The notes: generated by a model not told the origin, from the letters alone. DNA of 64,000 nucleotides from Dehalococcoidia bacterium (GCA_022822855.1 JAJDYG010000012.1:45020-109019); one strand, 5' to 3'; counted from the first letter of the stretch, positions 18,016 to 26,379 are shown. A program made the numbers and translations.

Positions 18016-18200
18016 GTTCCCGCTCTTTCTGAGGCCCCGATCGCGAAATATGGGGCCGGGAATTGGTATTCCTGCACTCTAGTCGTGAAAGTGAAATCGA
18101 TCACTAGCAAGTCACTGGCAACAAGCGCGGCGCAACCATAGAGCAGAGCTTTCGTAGCAGCGATTACATCCAAAACCACGCGTACCGCGCAGATCGCCGT

Positions 18201-18575
18201 CTAGAGCAGAGTTCCCTCGAGAATGCCGCGGTGCGCGCGCAGGACCAACTGCCCTTCTTCGCGTCGTTCAACGATCAACGGCTTGCGGCAATGCCTGCAC
18301 GGCGCCGTTTCCTTGCGACGCAGCAGCCCCTTCGGCGGCACCCGCGCGACGGTCGGTTCCTTGCAATAGGGACAGGTGACGTCCCATCTCATGCAAGCCC
18401 TGATCCGCAAAGGTTCATCCTCTTGCTGACCACGCGAGACGACGAGATCGTAGTTGCAGTTGACGCAGGTCGTCACCACCCGACGCGTCCGCCCCGTCTC
18501 GGGCGGCACCCCGACATCAAGAGCCTTCGAGCAGTTGGGGCAGCGAATGTGACGCGTCTCGAGTTGGCTGGCCAT
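18201..18575 (-). CDS. Small protein with four CxxC zinc knuckles
   Basis: A 124-residue protein with four CxxC pairs (CPNC, CVNC, CPYC, CRHC), read as two tandem zinc ribbons: residues about 12-41 and 68-96. Basic residues flank the knuckles (GRTRRVV, KGLLRRKE). No signal or membrane segment is present. The layout suggests nucleic-acid or protein binding. The family is not recognised. It is transcribed alone from the minus strand, divergent from the anchored protein at 18664. Confidence 0.75.
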   Translation of the reverse strand: MASQLETRHIRCPNCSKALDVGVPPETGRTRRVVTTCVNCNYDLVVSRGQQEDEPLRIRACMRWDVTCPYCKEPTVARVPPKGLLRRKETAPCRHCRKPLIVERREEGQLVLRAHRGILEGTLL

Positions 18576-18663
18576 GACTCCATGCTATCGAGCCGCGTGA
18601 CAGTGCAAACGCCGCCGATTCTCTCCATACCTGTCAGACAGGTTGATGGCATACCCTTGATTC

Positions 18664-19554
18664 ATGAGCCACCACTCTCGCGATCCGAGCGGCGCGCACG
18701 ATTTTTCAAGCCCCCAGATCCGCGTTCGGGGCGCGAACGACTTCCGGCAGTACTCGAATCAGCGTCTACGCCTGCCCAACGAGCGTCCACCGCTTGGTCC
18801 GCGAATCAGGCAGATCATCGGCGCATTGGTGACCATCGCGATCCTCGGCGGCGTCGGAGTTGGCGTCTATTTCGGAGTGACGCTGCTGCTCGAAGATGAC
18901 GAATCCAGCACCGCCGAGGTCGCAGAGCCGGTCGAGCCGACAGACACCGAGAGCGAAGCTCAGGCGGCGAGCGATCAAGCCACGGAGAGTGCTCAGGACG
19001 CCGCCTCTGAGGAGGAACCATCCGAGGCAACGGGTTCCGCTGCATCCGTCGAGCAATCGCAGCAACAGACGAGCGCTCAGGAGCAGGCACAACAACCCGA
19101 GCCGGCGCAGAGCGCTCAGCAGGCCGCGAAGCCTCAAACGGTCGTGTCCGTCTCCTCGATCGAGCCCAGGGTGACCGACGAAGTTGTGACGCCGGCGCAG
19201 ATCGACGGTGCGGAGATCGTGGCCGAGCGCGCGACAGCCGAGCCGGTACCGCCCGGAATTCCCCGATCGCTCGCCGACGGCGCCGCCTATGATCCGACGG
19301 AGCCGGCCACCGTGTTCACCGCCCGTTGGCCGGTCGGCACGACCCTGCGCCTGACCCGATTGCCCGGCGCGACGCTGTTGACCGACGAAGAGCAGGCCGA
19401 AGTGGTCGGCACAGAGACGCTGGTCGTGGTCCGAGGTTCCGAATCGTCCAACACGGACCTGCAACTGAGCCCTGCGGCCTTCGAGCAGATCGCGTTTCTT
19501 GGCACGGAGCGAATCATCGCCGTCCGCGTCGAGGTAACGGCACCGCCGCCTTAG
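18664..19554 (+). CDS. Anchored protein with RlpA-like double-psi beta-barrel
   Basis: A 296-residue protein. Residues 1-45 are polar and cytoplasmic. One transmembrane helix lies at about 49-75 (IIGALVTIAILGGVGVGVYFGVTLLL). A Glu/Gln/Ala/Ser-rich linker runs to about 160. The last 85 residues resemble the RlpA/DPBB fold: ARWPVGTTLRLTRL, a VVVRG strand, then DLQLSPAAFEQIAFLGTERIIAVRVEV. The catalytic-type Asp and His of lytic RlpA enzymes (NDRGP, ASWYG) are not seen, so this may be a wall-binding rather than cleaving barrel. The fold call is by pattern recognition only. Confidence 0.7.
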   Translation: MSHHSRDPSGAHDFSSPQIRVRGANDFRQYSNQRLRLPNERPPLGPRIRQIIGALVTIAILGGVGVGVYFGVTLLLEDDESSTAEVAEPVEPTDTESEAQAASDQATESAQDAASEEEPSEATGSAASVEQSQQQTSAQEQAQQPEPAQSAQQAAKPQTVVSVSSIEPRVTDEVVTPAQIDGAEIVAERATAEPVPPGIPRSLADGAAYDPTEPATVFTARWPVGTTLRLTRLPGATLLTDEEQAEVVGTETLVVVRGSESSNTDLQLSPAAFEQIAFLGTERIIAVRVEVTAPPP

Positions 19555-19578
19555 AGACAGAGACGAAGACTCGATCGT

Positions 19579-19800
19579 TCAGGAGCGGCGGCGGCGGCCG
19601 AACGGCATTCGCAGTTCCTCGCCGTAGTTGAGGAAGTCTTTCTCCGCGCCGCACTTCGAACAGCGGCCGTGCGACACCTGCTGATTGGGGCGGTCGATCT
19701 CCCAGGCATGCGAGCATGCGTCCGCTTCAACGGCGGCGCTCACAGCCTGCTCGTCGGCCGTCTCGGCGCGGCCGCGAGCCTTGGTTCTTCGCTCGACCAC
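19579..19800 (-). CDS. Small conserved zinc-finger-like protein
   Basis: A 73-residue protein with the core CSHAWEIDRPNQQVSHGRC followed by KCGAEKDFLN, giving Cys-His and Cys-x2-Cys ligands for one zinc, and a basic C-terminus. Similar His/Cys patterns occur in short uncharacterised proteins of high-GC bacteria. The start is GTG at 19800, since no ATG lies in frame before the upstream stop. It converges with the gene at 18664, 24 bp away. Function unknown. Confidence 0.62.
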   Translation of the reverse strand: MVERRTKARGRAETADEQAVSAAVEADACSHAWEIDRPNQQVSHGRCSKCGAEKDFLNYGEELRMPFGRRRRS

Positions 19801-19912
19801 GTGTTCCGCCTTCTCATCAAGTGCGCAATGCTCCGGCTAGCCTATGCCAACCAGCTAACACTTACAATCCGTCAACGTAACGATCAGAAGAAGCGGTGGA
19901 ACAGCCCGTGAG

Positions 19913-20344
19913 TCAGGACGTGCGCTCGTAGAGCGTGTGGTACTTGTCCCCGCCCGCAATCGCCTGGCGAATGTCCTCGCGGTCCAGCTCATACAGCCGG
20001 CCGAGCGCGGCTCGCGCATCATCCTCTGCGGTCGGATCGCCCGCGCAACGCTCGAGAATCCGCTCGAACAGATCCGCCTCAACGAAGGAATCCACGCGGC
20101 CGGCCCAGGGAAAAAACACGAACGACTCCGGATCGTCGAAACTCGGCCGCAGCTTCCTCAGTTCTCTGAGGCGATCCTGGGGTGAACGCACCGGCTCGAC
20201 GACGCGGATGTACGGCCCTTCGGAATCGCTGCGCCGGCCGTCGACCAACAGTCGTTCCTGCAGCCAACCGAATCCGATCACAACCACATCCGCCTCGCGC
20301 AGCGCGCGCAGCGTCTCTTCCAGGTCGAATCCCTCGTCAGCCAT
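19913..20344 (-). CDS. Hypothetical acidic protein
   Basis: A 143-residue acidic protein. It opens with a helical segment and a strand pair (LREADVVVIGFGWLQERLLVDGR), has a conserved-looking middle (PSFDDPESFVFFPWAGRVDSF) and ends in helices (ARAALGRLYELDREDIRQAI). It has no membrane segment and no cysteine cluster. I do not recognise the family. It is divergent from the diiron protein, with 86 bp between starts. Codon use matches the neighbours, so it is very likely a real gene. Confidence 0.7.
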   Translation of the reverse strand: MADEGFDLEETLRALREADVVVIGFGWLQERLLVDGRRSDSEGPYIRVVEPVRSPQDRLRELRKLRPSFDDPESFVFFPWAGRVDSFVEADLFERILERCAGDPTAEDDARAALGRLYELDREDIRQAIAGGDKYHTLYERTS

Positions 20345-20430
20345 GCAGCCAGTATACGATCAGCCCGCCCGCGCTCGCCAAAGCGCCGGATGGCCGCGAT
20401 GGGTATGATCGTCCAAAGGTCTCCCTACCC

Positions 20431-21258
20431 ATGAAGCGATCTCCCAACGCGGTACGACCTCACCGATCGGCCGAGCAGGCCGACGCGTTCCGCACGCTGT
20501 TCCGCCAGCAGAGCGACAGGCTCTGGAACGCGGATCATGACGTCGATTGGTCGGCAGGATCACAGATCCCGGACTCCCGCCGCGACGCCTGGCTGCGCAT
20601 GATGAACGTCTTCCACGGTCTCGAGGTCATGGGCCTGGACACGATCCAGGTGATGATGAGCCAGGCCACTCATCAGGTCCGGGATCCGGCGCTCAATCTC
20701 TATCTCGCGGCGCAATGCCAGGACGAGGCGCGTCACGTCTACGTCCTGGACCGCTATCTGACCGAGGTCGGCGGTCACGGTTTCATCTCCAAACCGGAGG
20801 CGTTTCTGATCGAGCGCTTCGGCGGCATGGCCTCCTGGGGTTTCTACCGGGTCGAGAACTGGCTCACGTCGACGCTCTTCAGCGAGAACTTCGCCGCCCT
20901 CTTCCTGCAGCAGGCCCTGGAGCTCGACGACGTCGACCCGCTGGCCAAGCAGATCTTTCGCCTGATCCTGCGCGACGAAGTACGCCACGTGAACTTCCTG
21001 CACACAATCCTGCCCCAGTTGATCGATCGATTGCCGGCCAGCGGCCGCCTCTACGTCTGGCAGAGTCAGCTCCTGCTAGCCGGAGCCGTCGCGCTTGGTC
21101 TCAGGCGGATTAAGGGCGATGTCGCCGCTCTGGGGATCGACGTTGACGCCTACAAGGCGACGCTGATCGAGAATCTGGGTCTACAGTTCAGGGACGCCGG
21201 CCTGGATTCGTTCCTCAAGATCGAGACCTACGCGAAAGTGATTAACGCCGCCACATGA
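20431..21258 (+). CDS. Ferritin-like/R2-type diiron protein
   Basis: A 275-residue all-helical protein with two ExxH helices typical of carboxylate-bridged diiron enzymes: QCQDEARHVYVLDRYL and LRDEVRHVNFLH. A further glutamate-bearing helix (FHGLEVMGLDTIQ) may complete the site. The length and helix order fit ferritin-like oxidases or hydroxylases of the R2/AurF group rather than storage ferritin. The ATG at 20431 is used because AAAGGT lies 10 bp before it and upstream frame sequence is antisense to the divergent gene. The stop overlaps the Nudix ATG by 4 bp, so the two are co-translated. The substrate is unknown. Confidence 0.82.
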   Translation: MKRSPNAVRPHRSAEQADAFRTLFRQQSDRLWNADHDVDWSAGSQIPDSRRDAWLRMMNVFHGLEVMGLDTIQVMMSQATHQVRDPALNLYLAAQCQDEARHVYVLDRYLTEVGGHGFISKPEAFLIERFGGMASWGFYRVENWLTSTLFSENFAALFLQQALELDDVDPLAKQIFRLILRDEVRHVNFLHTILPQLIDRLPASGRLYVWQSQLLLAGAVALGLRRIKGDVAALGIDVDAYKATLIENLGLQFRDAGLDSFLKIETYAKVINAAT

Positions 21259-21833
21259 GCACCATCGACAACTGGCGACGGCTCAGTTCCGAGATCATCG
21301 AGGACTTCCGCTTCTTCAAACTGCGCAAGGACATCTCCCGCCACCCGACCTCGGGCCGAGATCACCGGTTCTTCATCTTCGAGTTTCCCGACTGGGTCAA
21401 CATCATGCCGATCACGCCCGAGCGCGAGGTCGTGTTCGTCAACCAGTTCCGCCACGGCACGCGCGAGCTGACGTTGGAAATTCCCGGCGGAATCGTCGAT
21501 CCGGGCGAGTCGGCCAGGGAAGCGGGGCTGCGGGAGATGTTCGAGGAATCGGGCTACTTCGCACCCGACGCGATCGAACTGGGCTGGGTTCACCCCAACC
21601 CCGCCTTGCAGGAGAATCGCTGCTGGTCGTTCCTCGCCCAGGACGTCACACTCGTGGTCGACGATGACCACGTCGTCGGCACCTCCAGCGAAGCGATCGA
21701 GGTGTCGAAGGTGCCGCTCGACGAGATCCCGGGCCTGGTCAACGACAAGCTGATCACCCACGCCCTGACCATCGCCGCCTTCGACCACTACTGGCGCTGG
21801 AGCGATCAGGTCCGCGACCATCGCAGCGTCTAG
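21255..21833 (+). CDS. Nudix hydrolase (ADP-ribose pyrophosphatase-like)
   Basis: A 192-residue Nudix protein with the box GGIVDPGESAREAGLREMFEESGY, matching Gx5Ex7REUxEExGU. The N-terminal sheet (SSEIIEDFRFFKLRKD) and the HPNPALQENRCW loop resemble ADP-ribose/NDP-sugar pyrophosphatases. It cleaves nucleoside diphosphates linked to another moiety, probably in cytosolic housecleaning. It overlaps the diiron gene by 4 bp (ATGA). The exact substrate cannot be read. Confidence 0.9.
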   Translation: MSTIDNWRRLSSEIIEDFRFFKLRKDISRHPTSGRDHRFFIFEFPDWVNIMPITPEREVVFVNQFRHGTRELTLEIPGGIVDPGESAREAGLREMFEESGYFAPDAIELGWVHPNPALQENRCWSFLAQDVTLVVDDDHVVGTSSEAIEVSKVPLDEIPGLVNDKLITHALTIAAFDHYWRWSDQVRDHRSV

Positions 21834-21933
21834 GGCGCGTTCACCCATCTGTCTCAGCGGGATGATCCATGCTGGCGCAAGTCGACGCGGGTCAGAACAT
21901 CCCACGCCAAGCGCAATACGCCAAGCGATCGTC

Positions 21934-21990
21934 GCCCCGTGCTTGCCTGCCCCGCACTTGATGCGGGGACACGGGGCCCAGAGCACCCAG
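21934..21990 (+). repeat. Family A extragenic palindrome, nested copy
   Basis: Outer arms GCCCCGTG (21934-21941) and CACGGGGC (21970-21977) enclose a second stem, CCCCGCA/TGCGGGG (21950-21956 and 21962-21968). The 3' tail CCAGAGCACCCA is shared with copies at 42902 and in the 63.2-63.85 kb array. The arms keep pairing while sequence changes between copies. Confidence 0.8.
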
Positions 21991-22307
21991 GTTCATGCGC
22001 ACAATGACCTCAGCCTCATCTCCGATGCTCGCGCGTGAGTCCGCCCGCTCCCGCCCCTCCCTCGCCTTCGCTCCGGTCCTCCGCCCACACTCTCCCCGTT
22101 CCTGTTGCCCAGACCACTCTCCGACCTTCTCATCAGAACGTGCGTCCGCATACGATTGGCGCAACCCCTACGGGATCCATGTGCAACCCATGCGCACGAC
22201 GCCAGGAGAAGGAACGAGCCAATCGATGAAGCCCAGAAATCGCCGACAACGCCCAAACTCCAGCCACAGCCTCAGCCGCGGTCGTTCGGTAGCAATCAAA
22301 CGGTTTC

Positions 22308-22371
22308 GAACAGATCCGAACATGCCCGAACGCTCCGAACACCCGATTTCCCGCAAAACACTGGAGATCGG
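22308..22371 (+). repeat. Family B element: GAAC decamers plus hairpin
   Basis: GAAC recurs at 22308, 22318, 22328 and 22337, about one helical turn apart. A hairpin-like segment (22343-22371) follows, with arms CCGATTTCC and GGAGATCGG around a loop containing GCAAAACAC. The same arrangement recurs at 22478, 39190-39310 and 43281. Confidence 0.75.
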
Positions 22372-22477
22372 CCCACCCTCGGCTCAGATTCCCTCCTGCC
22401 TCCCGAACACGCCGCTGCCGAGCGTCGATCCGGCGGCGAGAACATCGGCTGGAGTTGGCGCTCGAAGCCCTGACGTA

Positions 22478-22542
22478 CCTGAAGAAACCTGAAAAAACCT
22501 GAAAGTCTCAGCTCACGATCTCCAGTAAAACACGGGAGATCG
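22478..22542 (+). repeat. Family B element: CCTGAA decamers plus perfect hairpin
   Basis: CCTGAA starts at 22478, 22488 and 22498, exactly 10 bp apart. A perfect 8-bp stem follows, CGATCTCC (22516-22523) with GGAGATCG (22535-22542), enclosing the 11-nt loop AGTAAAACACG. Confidence 0.8.
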
Positions 22543-22614
22543 CCCCCAAATGGGCCGCAGAAAAAAAGATCCCTGAAACCTGAAAATCCGATCGCCGCGA
22601 AGCGGGCTTCGACC

Positions 22615-22989
22615 TCAGCCGCGCAGCGAATCGACGTCGAAGTCATCCGGCAGCGGGATGAACAGGCTGTGCCGCGGACCTTCGAGGTCGCGGGTGATGT
22701 GGCCCCGGCCGGTCACGTCATCGGCGAGCAGGATGTCTCCGCCGTGTAGCTGGAGCTTGGTGCCGTCGCCGATCTCGATCTCAACGGTGCCGCTCAACGT
22801 GACCACGAACTGCCGGCGCGGCGCGTTGTGAAAGTCCAGCTCGCCTCCGACCGGCGTCGTGCGGAACATAACTCCCTCCGCATCGAACAGCTTCGAGAGG
22901 CTGCCGTAGCGGCTTTCGCTCTGCGCGACCTCGATCGTCTCGAAGTGAGACTCGCCGTCGTCGCCGGTGTAGACACGGGTGATCTGCAT
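22615..22989 (-). CDS. Cupin-domain protein (copy 2 of a tandem pair)
   Basis: A 124-residue single-domain cupin. The barrel is seen in DFHNAPRRQFVVTLSGTVEIEI and LQLHGGDILLADDVTGRGH. The usual first motif HxH...E is reduced to one His with Gln in place of Glu. The second-motif His remains. The C-terminus ends LPDDFDVDSL. It is the paralogue of the next gene (23011), separated by 21 bp. Small cupins of this type bind metal and small ligands; the substrate is unknown. It begins at the first ATG with a normal spacer. Confidence 0.82.
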   Translation of the reverse strand: MQITRVYTGDDGESHFETIEVAQSESRYGSLSKLFDAEGVMFRTTPVGGELDFHNAPRRQFVVTLSGTVEIEIGDGTKLQLHGGDILLADDVTGRGHITRDLEGPRHSLFIPLPDDFDVDSLRG

Positions 22990-23010
22990 AGTGGCGTTCC
23001 TGTCGTTTTC

Positions 23011-23397
23011 CTACTCGTCGAACGATCGGGCCCAGCGGTGAACGTCGAAGTCGTCCGGCAAGGTGACCATCAGGCTCAACCGAGGCCCCTCAAGGTCGGT
23101 CGTCAGATGACCGGGACCTTCGGTGTCTTCGGCGTAGCAGATGTCGCCGGGATCGAAGCGGCGAATCTCGCCGTTGGTCACCTGGGTTTGCACCGAACCC
23201 TGGATGACGATGATCATGGTCTTCGCCGGCGCCGTGTGCCAATCGTTGACGAGGCCCGGCTCCGAGATTCGGAAGACAATGTCGGATGGGAACAGACGCC
23301 GCGAAAGCGCGCCAATCTCGAACTCCTTGAGCGCGATCTCGATGTCCTCGAAGTCCGAGGTGCCATCTTCGCCGAGGAAGATCCTGGTCAGTTTCAT
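23011..23397 (-). CDS. Cupin-domain protein (copy 1 of a tandem pair)
   Basis: A 128-residue cupin, clearly related to the downstream copy: both start M(K/Q)xTR(I/V), share NDWHTAPAK/DFHNAPRR, a PGD or GGD turn with xGH, the DLEGPR stretch, and end with LPDDFDV. Only one His is present in motif 1, and Glu is replaced by Met. The pair is probably a local duplication that has diverged. It is 21 bp downstream of the HAD gene and likely co-transcribed with it and dinB. Confidence 0.82.
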   Translation of the reverse strand: MKLTRIFLGEDGTSDFEDIEIALKEFEIGALSRRLFPSDIVFRISEPGLVNDWHTAPAKTMIIVIQGSVQTQVTNGEIRRFDPGDICYAEDTEGPGHLTTDLEGPRLSLMVTLPDDFDVHRWARSFDE

Positions 23398-23418
23398 CGT
23401 TTGCCTCCTGCGCTGATG

Positions 23419-24105
23419 CTATCGGGAGTAGTGGAGCCGCCAATAGTCGCCCAGTTCAGCGAGCGATTGGACGATCAGGTCCGGCGTCACGTCATCGGGG
23501 ATCGGTTCGTGCGCCCGGCGAACCCAGACCGTCGTCGCTCCAAGCTCGGTTGCCGGACGGATGTCGTGGGCAATCGAGCCGGCGATGTGGAGCTGTTGCT
23601 TGGCTTCGATCTGACGCGTGCGGTAGAGCTCGCCCCAGTGGTCATGATCGGGCTTGTAGCTGCGCACATCCTCCGCCGTCACCAGTTGGTCGAACGACGC
23701 GCCCAGCTTTCGCACACTCACACCAAGGCTGGCGCGAGTCACGTTGGAGAGGATCGCCATCGGCGTCCCGACGGTCGCCAGCCGCTTGAGGAATCCACCG
23801 GCGTCTTGAAATGGCGGCCAGTCGCGGATCGAGTCTGCGAAGAATCGCGCCGACGCATCGCCCACGCTGACGCCGAACTCCAACCCGGTCCGCTGAATCG
23901 AGATCGCCAGGACATCGTCATAGGGTCGGTATCGCTCATGCTCGACCTCAAGCTCGACTTCCAGACGTCGAGCGATCAGCGCAGCCTTGTCGATATCGGC
24001 GAGCTCCGGAATGGCGTCGACCGCGGCGCGCGCGCCGGATTGCCAATCGATCAACGTCCCATAGCAATCGAAAGAAATCACGGCCGCGTCGCGTGGATGG
24101 ATCAT
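23419..24105 (-). CDS. HAD type II haloacid-dehalogenase-like hydrolase
   Basis: A 228-residue HAD protein opening with SFDCYGTLIDWQSG, the motif I form typical of 2-haloacid dehalogenases. Motif II is ILSNVT, the motif III lysine is in RSYKPDHDHW and motif IV is HIAGSIAHDIRPA. Length fits L-2-haloacid dehalogenase, but related phosphatases share this motif set, so dehalogenase activity is only possible. It overlaps dinB by 4 bp. Confidence 0.85.
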   Translation of the reverse strand: MIHPRDAAVISFDCYGTLIDWQSGARAAVDAIPELADIDKAALIARRLEVELEVEHERYRPYDDVLAISIQRTGLEFGVSVGDASARFFADSIRDWPPFQDAGGFLKRLATVGTPMAILSNVTRASLGVSVRKLGASFDQLVTAEDVRSYKPDHDHWGELYRTRQIEAKQQLHIAGSIAHDIRPATELGATTVWVRRAHEPIPDDVTPDLIVQSLAELGDYWRLHYSR

Positions 24106-25346
24106 GAAGGCTCCCTGGTGCGCCGGGACGCTGTTTCCCCGGACGCGCCAAAGTGGACGATATCGCCGCCGAACTTCTCGTTCAGCTCCCTGACCGCATC
24201 ACTCACGACTCGTTGGCGCTCTCGCCGCGCCGCTGATTGCGGCGGCTCGGCGCTCGGCTCGCCGGCTCGGTCGAACAGCGACAGTTGCGCCGCCACCGGA
24301 CGCTGTTCGATACCGGACACGCCGACTCCGACCAGGCGGAACTTGCGAACGGGGGAGAGCTGCTCGCGCAGGAGCGCCAGAGCCGTCCGCTCGATCACAT
24401 CGCCATCGTTGGTCGGAGCCGAGAGCGTCTTTTGCCGCGTGAAGGTGGTGAAATCCGACAGGCGCAACTTGATCTGCACCGTGCGCGCGCGGAACCCATG
24501 CTCATTCAATCGCTGGGCAACCTGTTGCGCCTGCTCCGCGACGACGGATGACAACCTGGATTCGTTGCCCACATCTTCGGCGAATGTCGTTTCGGACGAG
24601 ATCGATTTCGTCTCCCGCTCGGTCGACACTCCCCGATCGTCCATTCCTCGGGCCAGTTGCCAGAACCATTCGCCGCGGCTGCCAAACCGGTCGATCAACC
24701 AGGGCAGCGGACGCTCGGCGAGGTCGCCGATGGTCTCGATTCCCGCGCCGCGCAGTCGCTCGGCCGTCTTCGGCCCGACGCCCCACAGGTCCGAGATCGG
24801 CAACGGCGCAAGAAAGGCAGCCTCTTGCCCCGCCGCGACGACGGTCATGCCGTCAGGTTTGTTCCGATCCGACGCGATCTTGGCGACCGACTTGCTCGTC
24901 GCGACGCCGCAGGAAACGGTCAGTTGCATCTCACGCCTGACCCGATCTCGAATCCACTGGCCAAGCTCGGCCGGGGTGGCGCCCTCTGCGACGCGATGCG
25001 TCACGTCAATGAACGCTTCGTCCATCGAGAGCGGTTCGACCAGGGGTGAGACATCTCTGAAAATCGACATAATCTGAGAGGAGACCTCGCGGTAGCGAGC
25101 AAAGCGCGGCCTCACGATTTCCGCCTGCGGACACAGCCGGACGGCGGTTCGCATCGGCATCGCCGAGCGGCAGCCGAAGGCGCGGGACTCATACGAGGCC
25201 GCAGCGACGACGCCCCGGCTGCGAGGGGAGCCGCCGACCAGCACCGGCTTGCCTCTCAATTCGGGGTGGTCGCGCTGCTCCACCGACGCGTAAAACGCGT
25301 CCATATCCGCATGAATAATGTGCCGAACGGGAGACGGTGTGGTCAC
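24102..25346 (-). CDS. dinB: DNA polymerase IV (Y-family)
   Basis: A 414-residue translesion polymerase. Catalytic motifs: HADMDAFYASVEQRD with the first metal Asp, AASYESRAFG, and the SMDEAF acidic pair. The thumb HhH (PISDLWGVGPKTAERL) and the little-finger region with SISSETTFAEDV follow. The C-terminus lacks an obvious clamp-binding QLxLF at the very end, but RPVAAQLSLFDR at about 360 fits that motif. It is the first gene of the dinB-HAD-cupin-cupin group. No LexA-like operator was identified. Confidence 0.95.
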   Translation of the reverse strand: MTTPSPVRHIIHADMDAFYASVEQRDHPELRGKPVLVGGSPRSRGVVAAASYESRAFGCRSAMPMRTAVRLCPQAEIVRPRFARYREVSSQIMSIFRDVSPLVEPLSMDEAFIDVTHRVAEGATPAELGQWIRDRVRREMQLTVSCGVATSKSVAKIASDRNKPDGMTVVAAGQEAAFLAPLPISDLWGVGPKTAERLRGAGIETIGDLAERPLPWLIDRFGSRGEWFWQLARGMDDRGVSTERETKSISSETTFAEDVGNESRLSSVVAEQAQQVAQRLNEHGFRARTVQIKLRLSDFTTFTRQKTLSAPTNDGDVIERTALALLREQLSPVRKFRLVGVGVSGIEQRPVAAQLSLFDRAGEPSAEPPQSAARRERQRVVSDAVRELNEKFGGDIVHFGASGETASRRTREPS

Positions 25347-25380
25347 GCCCCTACGCTATCAATTCGCTGGAGAGTGACCG

Positions 25381-25980
25381 ATGAGTCTGCTTGATCGCGT
25401 CCGAGCCCGGCTGGTCTCCGGAGGCCGTGCCGAACCTGCTTCATCAGGGCTGGCCGAGGCTGAGCGGCTCCTGCGATCAGGCGCGTCTCAACTCGAGATC
25501 AGACGCGCAGCGTCTGAGTCGGAGGCACGCAACCCGGTCGAGGCGGCCTGGAAGTCGTTACTCCTCGGCGACCTGGAATCGGCCCTCGATTCTGCATACG
25601 CCGCCGCCGATGAGCGACCCTACGATGTCGACTCCCGCATCGTGCACGGAACGACCAGGTTGGCTCGGCACGAACTCGATCACGCCGAGCACGAGTTCGA
25701 CGCCGTGATCGAGGAGTTCGGCGCCGATACAGACGCGGCTGACGGTCGACGAGCAACCATCCTCGCGCGAGGGTTCGCGCCGCTGGACGAGCTGCCGGCG
25801 GACGAGCGGGAGTGGAGGTCGGCGGCAATCCTGCTAACAACCCTCTGGCGTCTGGCCAGCCTTGCCGACGAGAGACTCCGTACCCTTGAGGGAGCGCACC
25901 CGGACGGACTCTTCGTCATCATGGGAGCGCTCGCTGAGGGGCAAGCCGCGGATTCGGAGGTTGACGATGGGCCTGTTTGA
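25381..25980 (+). CDS. Hypothetical helical (TPR-like) protein
   Basis: A 199-residue, Ala/Leu/Glu-rich helical protein. Repeated segments such as NPVEAAWKSLLLGDLESALDSAYAAADERPYDVDSRIVHGTTRLARHELDHAEHEFDAVI look like two or three tetratricopeptide-type helix pairs. No catalytic motif or membrane segment is seen. The ATG at 25381 has GGAGAG 7 bp upstream. It overlaps the following small gene by 14 bp, so the two probably act together. It is divergent from dinB. Confidence 0.7.
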   Translation: MSLLDRVRARLVSGGRAEPASSGLAEAERLLRSGASQLEIRRAASESEARNPVEAAWKSLLLGDLESALDSAYAAADERPYDVDSRIVHGTTRLARHELDHAEHEFDAVIEEFGADTDAADGRRATILARGFAPLDELPADEREWRSAAILLTTLWRLASLADERLRTLEGAHPDGLFVIMGALAEGQAADSEVDDGPV

Positions 25981-26293
25981 CGGACTGCGCCGCAAGCTGT
26001 CCGCATTCAACGACGTGCGAGAGGCTTCACAGGCGGAGGCCGCAACACTGGCGGACGTCGAGACGGTGCGTCGCGCGCTGCTTGCTGAATCTCAACGCCT
26101 GGGCCGCCGGGAGCGAATCTCGGTCACCATGCTGATGGAATACTCGGAGGAAGACCTTCGGACCGTGGATCTGTTTCAGATCATCGGACACCTGGACGCC
26201 GAAGGTGAGATCCGGAATGTCGAGCAGGATTCCTTCGGGAATTTGAAGTTCGACCTGGCGACGCTTGGCCGCCGCGCGAATCCGACTTCATGA
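25967..26293 (+). CDS. Hypothetical protein
   Basis: A 108-residue protein beginning MGLFDGLRRKLSAFNDV. The ATG at 25967 has GGAGG 6 bp before it, which fixes the start inside the end of the previous gene. The middle (SVTMLMEYSEEDLRTVDLFQIIGHL) looks like a compact helical domain. No cysteine or membrane feature is present. The pair of overlapping genes stands alone between dinB and the convergent YceI gene. Family unrecognised. Confidence 0.68.
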   Translation: MGLFDGLRRKLSAFNDVREASQAEAATLADVETVRRALLAESQRLGRRERISVTMLMEYSEEDLRTVDLFQIIGHLDAEGEIRNVEQDSFGNLKFDLATLGRRANPTS

Positions 26294-26379
26294 TCGCACT
26301 ATGCAGGTTATGTTGGCGAAACGGCCCGAATCGCGACATAACTGGAGAAAGCCGGTCCCCCAAGTAGGAAACAAGCAGG

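Larger units (their letters stand above)
21834..22614 (+). other. 781-bp repeat-bearing intergenic region
   Basis: This lies between two convergent genes (Nudix and cupin). No convincing gene is present. It holds one nested palindrome (21934-21977) and two copies of the decamer/hairpin element (22308-22371 and 22478-22542), described separately. Base composition is visibly richer in A than in the flanking genes. Open frames here translate the repeats and lack a ribosome-binding site. Confidence 0.75.

Noticed and set aside
18074..18102. Imperfect inverted repeat CTAGT...ACTAG upstream of the malic enzyme gene
   Set aside because: Arms match over only about five bases with mismatches beyond; could be chance.
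22828..25077. Long plus-strand open frame (749 codons)
   Set aside because: It is antisense to the cupin, HAD and dinB genes, which have clear motifs; the protein has no recognisable domain.
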